Origin: Pseudoalteromonas sp. S2755
GTDB taxonomy: Bacteria; Pseudomonadota; Gammaproteobacteria; Enterobacterales; Alteromonadaceae
Assembly: GCF_005886535.1 (NCBI RefSeq)
Contig: NZ_PNDS01000082.1
Location: 1-64,000 of the forward strand
DNA: 64,000 nt
Direction: 5' to 3'
Numbering within the stretch: position 1 is the first letter of the stretch; every line of letters starts with the position of its first letter. Below are positions 58,307 through 64,000 of this stretch, in pieces. Under the pieces are notes generated by a model. It worked only from the letters and a program-made list of their open reading frames with translations, ran no database searches and was not told the origin of the DNA. The translations under genes were made by a program, and so were the position numbers.

Positions 58307-60364
58307 ATGAAACAAGCACAGAAAATCTTACTCGGTTTTATTGTCACAGCGGGACTGTCGGCATGTAGTTCAGTACCTAACTCAGTTGCAGTCAACGGCT
58401 CGTACTTAGAAAAAGAGAGTAAAGGCAAAACAGTCAACAACGACTTGTCGTCACACGACGAAAAAGCGCGTCCGCAGACGCAATCGAGCGGCTTGGTATA
58501 TTTACCTGCATTACCTGATGGTAAAGTAACACAAACCAGCCAACCAAACTTAGCGCAACAGTTTAGTGATAACGAGCAAGTAAAGCTGACTGCGGATAGC
58601 CTCAAAGTTAAGGATTATTTGCATTATGTATTTGGCGATTTACTTGGCGTTAATTACATCATTGGGGATGCAATCACCAACAGTGACGACGCAATAACAA
58701 TTAATCTTAAAGAGCAGCTAAGCAAGCGCCGTTTATTTTCTATCAGCCAAGACTTGTTGACCGAACGCGGTATTATTATTCGCGAGCAGGATGATATTTT
58801 TTATATCCATCCCTCTGAGAATGCTGCCGGTGGAAACGTGGTGTATGGCTATGGTAACAAAGTCGAAGATGTACCTAACACCGCCAATAGCATAATACAG
58901 ATTGCGCCATTTACCAGTGGCATGCAAACGCCACTTGCGAATACCATTAGGCAGATGACAAACGTAGATGCGCAGCCTCTTTTTGACCAGCATGCCATTA
59001 TGTTCAAAGGTAAGCGTGCCGAGGTGATCAGAGCCCTTGAATTTATGCAAATGATGGATAAGCCTGCGTTCAGAGACCGTCATATTGGTATGTATAAATC
59101 AGTGTTTATGCCTGCAAAAGAGTTGAGTAAAAAACTTGGCGAGCTGTTAAAGCAAGAAGGCATAAGCAGTAATAGTTCAGGCTCTACAGAGCAAGCGGTT
59201 AGCATGGTTGCTATTGAGCGGACTAATAGTTTGGTCTTCTTCACCAATAATGAGGCTTTTTTACAGCGCGTTGAGTTTTGGTCGCAGCAACTCGATCAGC
59301 CAGCTGATGGCAACGAGAAGCAATACTTTATTTTTGAGCCCGAGTTTGCTCGAGCCGTGGATTTAGGCCAAAGTTTGCAAAACTTGTTGGGCGGCGGAAA
59401 TAGTTCTGCTGTTAGTCGTTCTACTTCGGCAACGTCAGAGGCAAAAGAGCAGCGCGAATCAACACCTCGAAGTACCAATGTGAGCGTGAATAACGAAGAC
59501 CTTCGTATGGTAGTGGATGAGCGCTCCAATGCCATTATTTTTCACACATCTGGTTCGGAATATCGCAGCTTACTTCCCTTAGTGAAGCGTTTGGATGTGA
59601 TGCCAAAGCAAGTTGTGCTTGAAGTACTTATCGCAGAAGTCACACTGACGGACGAGTTTAGTCAAGGGGTTAAATTTGCACTGGCTAATAATCGTGCCGC
59701 GAGAACGGGTTACTACAATTTTACTGGAAATACAGAAACCGGGCTTAACTACGTATTAGAAGGGTTAACGGGTAAGCTAGACATTCAGCTATTTGAGAAA
59801 AACCAAAACGTTAATGTGCTCTCAAGACCAACTATTGCTGTACGTGATGGGGTTGAGGCAAATATTGCTGTGGGAGATGAAATCCCAACTGCAGGTGATA
59901 TTATAACCGATCCAGTAAATGGTTCTCGCGCTTCTGTGGTGTATCGTAAAACAGGTATTGATTTAAATGTAACTCCAACCGTCAATGCGCAAGGTGTTAT
60001 TTTGATGGAAATTGAGCAAGAGATCAGTAATCAAGCATCAGGTGATAAGGCCGCGGATAATCAACCGACAATTTTTACCCGCAATATTAAAACTGAGGTG
60101 ATAGCAGCTGATGGCCAAACCATTATGCTTGGTGGTTTGATCAGTCAAAACAATAGCCTAACGAATACTGGCGTGCCTTTCTTCTCGGATCTTCCGGTTC
60201 TTGGCAGGCTGTTTGACGGTAAAAAGGACACCAATACCAAAACCGAACTTGTTGTAATGGTGACACCAAGAGTGGTTGAGGCATCTGAGCAGTGGCAAGG
60301 CGTGATGGATGCATTTAAAAAGAATCTAAGCAGTTTAGATTTTAATAATAATAAATCTAACTAG
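58307..60364 (+). CDS. gspD: T2SS secretin GspD, lipoprotein type
   Basis: 685 residues from the ATG at 58307 (GGAAGC upstream). Lipobox LSAC (C20). N-terminal N0-N3 domains (about 60-400) with a Ser/Thr-rich insert (GGGNSSAVSRSTSATSEAK), then the secretin core with VLSRPTIAVRDGVEANIAVGDEIP and TKTELVVMVTPRVV. No C-terminal S domain for a pilotin is seen, so the lipid may target it, as in HxcQ of Pseudomonas. Last T2SS gene; canonical loci place D early. Confidence 0.92.
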   Translation: MKQAQKILLGFIVTAGLSACSSVPNSVAVNGSYLEKESKGKTVNNDLSSHDEKARPQTQSSGLVYLPALPDGKVTQTSQPNLAQQFSDNEQVKLTADSLKVKDYLHYVFGDLLGVNYIIGDAITNSDDAITINLKEQLSKRRLFSISQDLLTERGIIIREQDDIFYIHPSENAAGGNVVYGYGNKVEDVPNTANSIIQIAPFTSGMQTPLANTIRQMTNVDAQPLFDQHAIMFKGKRAEVIRALEFMQMMDKPAFRDRHIGMYKSVFMPAKELSKKLGELLKQEGISSNSSGSTEQAVSMVAIERTNSLVFFTNNEAFLQRVEFWSQQLDQPADGNEKQYFIFEPEFARAVDLGQSLQNLLGGGNSSAVSRSTSATSEAKEQRESTPRSTNVSVNNEDLRMVVDERSNAIIFHTSGSEYRSLLPLVKRLDVMPKQVVLEVLIAEVTLTDEFSQGVKFALANNRAARTGYYNFTGNTETGLNYVLEGLTGKLDIQLFEKNQNVNVLSRPTIAVRDGVEANIAVGDEIPTAGDIITDPVNGSRASVVYRKTGIDLNVTPTVNAQGVILMEIEQEISNQASGDKAADNQPTIFTRNIKTEVIAADGQTIMLGGLISQNNSLTNTGVPFFSDLPVLGRLFDGKKDTNTKTELVVMVTPRVVEASEQWQGVMDAFKKNLSSLDFNNNKSN

Positions 60365-60536
60365 ATGAAGTAGATTGCGCTAATATAGTCATAAAACTGA
60401 CAAAAAAGTTGCTTATCTTATTCAATAGCATACAGTAAATCTGGGTTTTATACTTTTTTTTACAATTGAAAACGCCCAAAAAAACAACAGTTTGTTTGGT
60501 TTTATAATCTTATCCTTTTGATTTTTAGATGTTTTT

Positions 60537-60564
60537 TTTGTGGTCTTTTGGGCTGTGCTATGTT
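60537..60564 (+). promoter_or_regulatory. upstream promoter candidate of the S-layer gene
   Basis: TTTGTG (60537-60542), 16-bp spacer and TATGTT (60559-60564) preceded by TGC, an extended -10. Weaker than the second candidate. Confidence 0.35.
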
Positions 60565-60601
60565 ATTTGTATTAACGCTTAGTATTTGCAAAGTTAACTG
60601 C

Positions 60602-60629
60602 TTGACAATGCAGAGACAATGGTTAGACT
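60602..60629 (+). promoter_or_regulatory. main promoter candidate of the S-layer gene
   Basis: Perfect -35 TTGACA (60602-60607), 16-bp spacer and TAGACT (60624-60629). Predicts a leader of about 108 nt. Confidence 0.6.
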
Positions 60630-60637
60630 AAGCATGG

Positions 60638-60684
60638 ATTTGATCGGATGTCACTTGGGTGACGGCCTAATTGAATGATCAAAT
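60638..60684 (+). promoter_or_regulatory. structured mRNA leader of the S-layer gene
   Basis: Perfect 8-bp outer arms ATTTGATC (60638-60645) and GATCAAAT (60677-60684) enclose an inner hairpin GTCAC-TTGG-GTGAC (60650-60663). It lies at the very 5' end of the predicted transcript, as stabilising leaders do. A further palindrome GTTTCATGAAAC (60715-60726) precedes the ribosome-binding site. Confidence 0.5.
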
Positions 60685-60743
60685 ATAAGAAAAATGGGAA
60701 CACGCATTGTTCTTGTTTCATGAAACTTTGGAGAATGGAAAAC

Positions 60744-62069
60744 ATGTTCAAAAAATCTCTACTAGCAGTAGCGCTTACAACTGCTGCAACTTCAGCTATG
60801 GCTGTAAACACAACTGCAGGTACTGCTCAAAAACTATCTGTTGAAGGCGCGGTTGCTACTTCTGCTGCTATCACTGCAAATGCACCTACTGTAGCTCTTA
60901 ACTTAAATGCTCAGTATACAGCTGGCGATACGGTAACTCTAACTCTAACTGGTGGTGCAGAGTTTGCTGACACTGGTTACAGACTTACAAAGCAAGGTAA
61001 CGCTGGTGACACTGTTACTTGGGGTCTAATCAACTCTTCGAAGACGGAATTAGTTTTCCGTGTTACTGAGACAAATGACGCTGATAACAGCGGAAGCGTT
61101 TCAACTGAAGGTTTAGTTTATAACCTTGAAGCAACAGGTAACAACAGCAACGAAGTTTTAGTTAAGCTTCCTGATTTAGCAGACAAAGCTAAAGTAACAG
61201 TAACAACTGTAGCGAAAACATCTACTGGTATTACTATCGATACAGCAACAGGCACAGGTAACACTGACTCTGCGGACCTTTTCGTAGGTACTAAGCAGTT
61301 TTCTGTTACTTCATTCTCAAAAGCTGATGGTACAGTTGACGTTGCTCAATTGCGCAAAGGTTTCGAGAAAACTGGTGGTGTAGAACAAATCCCAGCACCT
61401 TCTTTTGTTGTTGCTGAAAATGCTACTGACATCGCTACAATTGCTGATGACAATGTTGAATTAACCCTTAAAGGCGACTTCACTGGTGTTAGCAAGGTAA
61501 CAGTTAAAGACAACGCTGCTGCTGCAGACGAACTTAAGATTGCTGCTGATGCTAAATCTGCAACAGGCAAAACTGGTGCTGCTTTAGTTGCTGGTACTTA
61601 CACAATCAACTTTGAATTACCAGCTGCTGACAAGCGTGTAGCACTTACAGCTCCTCAAGATTTCACTCTTGACGTGAATGTACTAGAAGGTACTACTAAG
61701 TCATCAGCTCTAGTTTCTGGCTCAGTTGCCTCTTCATGGAAGCTAAATGGTGACTCTGAGTTTGTTGAAATCATGCCTTTCTCAGACGTATACTCACGTG
61801 CAATCATGGTAACTAACAACGGTACTGTTGAAGGTGACATCATGGTTGAGCTATACTCTGGCGGTAAGATGGTAGCTACTAAGAAAGTTGGTACTGCTGC
61901 TAAGTACGCTGTAACTAATGTAACAGCTGCTGTTGACGCACTTGCTAAAGAAAACGAGATCACAGGTGTTGCTGGTATCCGCGTTACTACTAATGCTCCA
62001 GCTGCTAACATCGAAGTAAGCGCGCTTTACTACAATAAAGACGTACAAGACCACGTTAAAGTTAACTAA
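60744..62069 (+). CDS. secreted S-layer protein candidate (Slr4-like)
   Basis: 441 residues from the ATG at 60744, behind GGAGAATGG and directly before a signal peptide (MFKKSLLAVALTTAATSAMA, cleavage after residue 20). The mature protein has no cysteine, one histidine near the C-terminus, and is rich in Ala, Thr, Val, Asp and Gly in short beta-type strands, with Asp/Asn/Gly stretches (NDADNSGS, TGTGNTDSAD) that could bind calcium. Codon use is strongly biased (GCT, ACT, GTA, AAA), a sign of very high expression. Own promoters, structured leader and strong terminator. Known: Slr4 of Pseudoalteromonas tunicata is an abundant S-layer protein of marine gammaproteobacteria. Location directly after gspD suggests it is the T2SS substrate. 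Other abundant exoprotein is the alternative. Confidence 0.62.
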   Translation: MFKKSLLAVALTTAATSAMAVNTTAGTAQKLSVEGAVATSAAITANAPTVALNLNAQYTAGDTVTLTLTGGAEFADTGYRLTKQGNAGDTVTWGLINSSKTELVFRVTETNDADNSGSVSTEGLVYNLEATGNNSNEVLVKLPDLADKAKVTVTTVAKTSTGITIDTATGTGNTDSADLFVGTKQFSVTSFSKADGTVDVAQLRKGFEKTGGVEQIPAPSFVVAENATDIATIADDNVELTLKGDFTGVSKVTVKDNAAAADELKIAADAKSATGKTGAALVAGTYTINFELPAADKRVALTAPQDFTLDVNVLEGTTKSSALVSGSVASSWKLNGDSEFVEIMPFSDVYSRAIMVTNNGTVEGDIMVELYSGGKMVATKKVGTAAKYAVTNVTAAVDALAKENEITGVAGIRVTTNAPAANIEVSALYYNKDVQDHVKVN

Positions 62070-62090
62070 TTTAACTTTTAGCTAGTCTAA

Positions 62091-62114
62091 AAAGCGAGCT
62101 GAGGCTCGCTTTTT
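62091..62114 (+). terminator. terminator after S-layer gene
   Basis: AAAGCGAGC (62091-62099), loop TGAG, GCTCGCTTT (62104-62112), then T-run. Strong. Confidence 0.9.
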
Positions 62115-62228
62115 ACTTTTATGCGCTTTATCGTTATACAAAATAAAAAGTATAAAAACTTTGTACTTTCTATCTATTAAGCCATTCGGTAAACTGCTTG
62201 GCAGTATTGCAAACATGTAGAGTGCCGA

Positions 62229-63341
62229 GTGAAATACCCCATAGTACAGCCCTTCCTACCTGAATTAGATTTATACCAAAAACAAATCACAGAGATCTTT
62301 GCGAGAAATAGGCTGACTAACAAGGGCCCATGTGAAGCTGAGTTAGTCGAAAAGCTAAAAGCGTATTTAGGGGTTGAGCATATCCTGCTTGTGGCGAATG
62401 GCACGATGGCGCTGCACATTGCTTATCAAGTCATGGGGATCACAAAAGCCATTACAACACCGTTTACGTTTGCCGCCACCTTGGGCTCGCTACGTATGCA
62501 AAATATTGCAACCCGCTTCAGTGATATTTGCCCCAATACATTTAATTTAGACCCAAGCAAATTAGATAGCGCGGATCTAGAGTGGGCCGATGCTTTAGTG
62601 CCTGTGCATGTATTTGCAAATCCCTGTGATGTAGAAGCAATAGACAGTATAGCCGAGCAATACCAACTAAAAGTCATTTACGATGCCGCGCACTGCTTTG
62701 CGAGTAAATACAAAGGTGAGTCTTTGTTAAAGTACGGTGACTGTGCAACCCTTAGTCTCCATGCAACAAAGCTATTCCATACTGTAGAAGGGGGAGCGGT
62801 TATCTTTAAACATCGTAGCGACCTAGAAAAAGCACAGAAAATAATAAACTTTGGGCAAAATGAGCAGCAAATTCCAGTGCTCATTGGCACGAATGCAAAA
62901 ATGAGCGAAATGCACGCTGCAATGGGCTTATGTGTGTTTAATCATATTGACGATATTCTCGCGCATCGAGTCGAGCTATTTAATCGTTATAAATACCGTC
63001 TCAAAGGTTTACTCAACTTCCAGCATTGGAAATCTAATACGAGCACGAACGGCTCCTACTTTTCTGTACTATTTAATAGCGAACACGAGTTGTTGTATGT
63101 GCGTGAACACCTAGAAAGTATCGGCATTCAAACACGTCGTTATTTCTTCCCTGATCTCAATGAACTTAAGCTATACACTGAGTATAGAGACTTACCTTGT
63201 TCAAAATCGATTTCACGAACGATCTTATGTTTGCCCATGTATTATGAGCTGCGGTTGAAAGACATAGATAATATCTGTGATAACATTATTGTTTTACTAA
63301 ATAAATTTCGAGAAGTAGATGGTGCACAAACAACACTATAG
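62229..63341 (+). CDS. DegT/DnrJ/EryC1 nucleotide-sugar aminotransferase
   Basis: 370-residue PLP enzyme from a GTG at 62229. PLP lysine K181 in SLHATKLFHTVEGGAV, D152 in VIYDAAHCF and the PFTFAATLGSL region are those of sugar aminotransferases (VioA/WecE-like). Likely aminates a dTDP-4-keto-6-deoxyhexose to a 4-amino sugar. Overlaps the acyltransferase gene by 23 bp. Separate from the S-layer gene by a terminator, so it has its own promoter; none was clear. Confidence 0.85.
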   Translation: MKYPIVQPFLPELDLYQKQITEIFARNRLTNKGPCEAELVEKLKAYLGVEHILLVANGTMALHIAYQVMGITKAITTPFTFAATLGSLRMQNIATRFSDICPNTFNLDPSKLDSADLEWADALVPVHVFANPCDVEAIDSIAEQYQLKVIYDAAHCFASKYKGESLLKYGDCATLSLHATKLFHTVEGGAVIFKHRSDLEKAQKIINFGQNEQQIPVLIGTNAKMSEMHAAMGLCVFNHIDDILAHRVELFNRYKYRLKGLLNFQHWKSNTSTNGSYFSVLFNSEHELLYVREHLESIGIQTRRYFFPDLNELKLYTEYRDLPCSKSISRTILCLPMYYELRLKDIDNICDNIIVLLNKFREVDGAQTTL

Positions 63342-63891
63342 CAAAGCTGAGTTGATAGAATTAGGGATTAACGCCGTCGGCGATAATTGTTTGGTATCTA
63401 GAAAGGCTTCTTTATTTGGCATTGAGAGAATATCGCTCGGTGATAATGTACGCATAGACGATTTTTGTATTCTATCGGCAGGCTCGGAAGGGATCAGGTT
63501 AGGCAACTATATACATATAGGCGCATACTCATCACTCATTGGTGACTCAGCTATCATCTTAGAGGACTATGCGGGACTGTCTGCGAGAGTAACGATTTAT
63601 TCAAGTAGTGATGACTACAGTGGCGAGTGGATGACAAATCCTACGGTAGATGAGGCTTTCACCAATGTGACTAGTAAGCCGGTTTATCTTGGCAAACATT
63701 GCATTATTGGTGCAGGTGCCATTGTGTTACCAGGCGTTACGCTCAAAGAGGGGGTGGCGGTTGGTGCACAAAGCTTAGTGACTCGCTCTGTGGACGAATT
63801 TAAAATAGTGGCAGGCTCACCAGCTCGTTTTGTTAAAAGTCGCAGTAGAGCACTTCTTGAAAAAGAAAAAGCGTTCAAAGGTCAATGTTAA
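63319..63891 (+). CDS. left-handed beta-helix sugar acyltransferase
   Basis: 190 residues with hexapeptide repeats (ERISLGDNVRIDDFCIL, EGIRLGNYIHIGAYSSL, KHCIIGAGAIVLPGVTL) and the C-terminal VAGSPARFV typical of acetyltransferases. Likely N-acetylates the amino sugar made by the upstream aminotransferase (VioB/FdtC-like role). Overlaps that gene and the next one (7 bp), so the three are a unit. Confidence 0.8.
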   Translation: MVHKQHYSKAELIELGINAVGDNCLVSRKASLFGIERISLGDNVRIDDFCILSAGSEGIRLGNYIHIGAYSSLIGDSAIILEDYAGLSARVTIYSSSDDYSGEWMTNPTVDEAFTNVTSKPVYLGKHCIIGAGAIVLPGVTLKEGVAVGAQSLVTRSVDEFKIVAGSPARFVKSRSRALLEKEKAFKGQC

Positions 63892-64000
63892 TACATATCT
63901 TCTCAGATACGCCTCATCACTATAAACCGATGGTTGAGTTTTATTTACGCTACATAGAGAGTGAACAATCTTTTTGGGTGTTGGGGAGCAATACGAATAA
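63885..64000 (+). CDS. WecF-like 4-amino-sugar transferase, 5' part only
   Basis: Starts at ATG 63885, overlapping the acyltransferase stop, and runs off the window end with 38 complete codons. The start LIHIFSDTPHHYKPMVEFYLRYI resembles (in two parts) the N-terminus of WecF, the Fuc4NAc transferase of enterobacterial common antigen (HVLGSDIPHHNR). With the two genes before it this would make and transfer a 4-acetamido-4,6-dideoxyhexose. Identification rests on a short piece. Confidence 0.55.
   Translation, partial: MLIHIFSDTPHHYKPMVEFYLRYIESEQSFWVLGSNTN

Larger units (their letters stand above)
60365..60743. other. gspD to S-layer gene intergenic region
   Basis: No gene seen. Contains two promoter candidates and a structured leader (separate entries). 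AT-rich, with long T-runs near 60450 and 60532. No clear hairpin terminator after gspD. Confidence 0.5.

Noticed and set aside
50506-60364. Type IV pilus or MSHA pilus locus
   Set aside because: GspK-like protein without Glu5, GspG calcium-loop pseudopilin and four minor pseudopilins fit T2SS; no pilT, pilB/pilM set or pilin gene.
60720-60743. Upstream ATG codons (60720, 60735) as S-layer gene start
   Set aside because: They would add residues before a clean signal peptide, and spacing to GGAG favours 60744.
1-64000. Insertion sequences, prophage or integrative element
   Set aside because: No transposase, integrase or phage gene, and gene order in the core region is undisturbed.

Overview
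The window looks like chromosomal DNA of a marine gammaproteobacterium, most likely a Pseudoalteromonas. The reasons are the complete division and cell wall cluster in gammaproteobacterial order with DUF721/DciA between lpxC and secA, a LacI-type (NagR) palindrome in front of chitin sugar genes, many TonB and lipoprotein features, moderate GC content, and a protein resembling the Slr4 S-layer proteins described in Pseudoalteromonas tunicata. I saw no IS element, prophage or CRISPR array.

Region 1 (1-7.9 kb, minus strand) is a phosphonate operon transcribed from a promoter near 7.9 kb. Its order is TonB-dependent receptor, DUF5690-type MFS permease, phosphonoacetaldehyde hydrolase PhnX, FAD-dependent amine oxidoreductase, PhnZ-like HD oxygenase and PhnR-type GntR regulator. 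The PhnW transaminase is absent, so the FAD enzyme probably makes phosphonoacetaldehyde by oxidation. A GntR/UTRA-type palindrome and PHO-box-like repeats lie in the control regions.

Region 2 (8-14.3 kb) holds a CPA1 sodium/proton antiporter, a lipoprotein alkaline phosphatase (a second phosphorus-scavenging function) and a sensor GGDEF-EAL protein that seems to start at a non-ATG codon.

Region 3 (14.4-36.4 kb) is the dcw cluster mraZ-rsmH-ftsL-ftsI-murE-murF-mraY-murD-ftsW-murG-murC-ddlB-ftsQ-ftsA-ftsZ, then lpxC, dciA (opposite strand), secA and mutT. It starts at a consensus promoter with a four-repeat MraZ box. It makes lipid II and the divisome; lpxC has its own promoter.

Region 4 (36.7-45.7 kb) contains an M13 lipoprotein peptidase, a GH20 chitobiase and an N-acetylglucosamine permease that share near-identical operators, a 98-bp tandem REP-like repeat, tRNA-His, a MscS channel and a DUF481 outer-membrane protein.

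Region 5 (45.7-64 kb) is a surface-assembly locus. A large SLBB/Wza-like exporter, Wzz and WecA precede an eleven-gene type II secretion system in the unusual order G-E-F-H-I-J-K-L-M-C-D. Next comes a cysteine-free, signal-peptide-bearing abundant-type protein (S-layer candidate) with its own promoters and a structured leader. Sugar aminotransferase, acyltransferase and WecF-like glycosyltransferase genes follow and run off the window. The simplest reading is a unit that builds a surface glycan, secretes an S-layer protein through a dedicated T2SS, and perhaps anchors one to the other.
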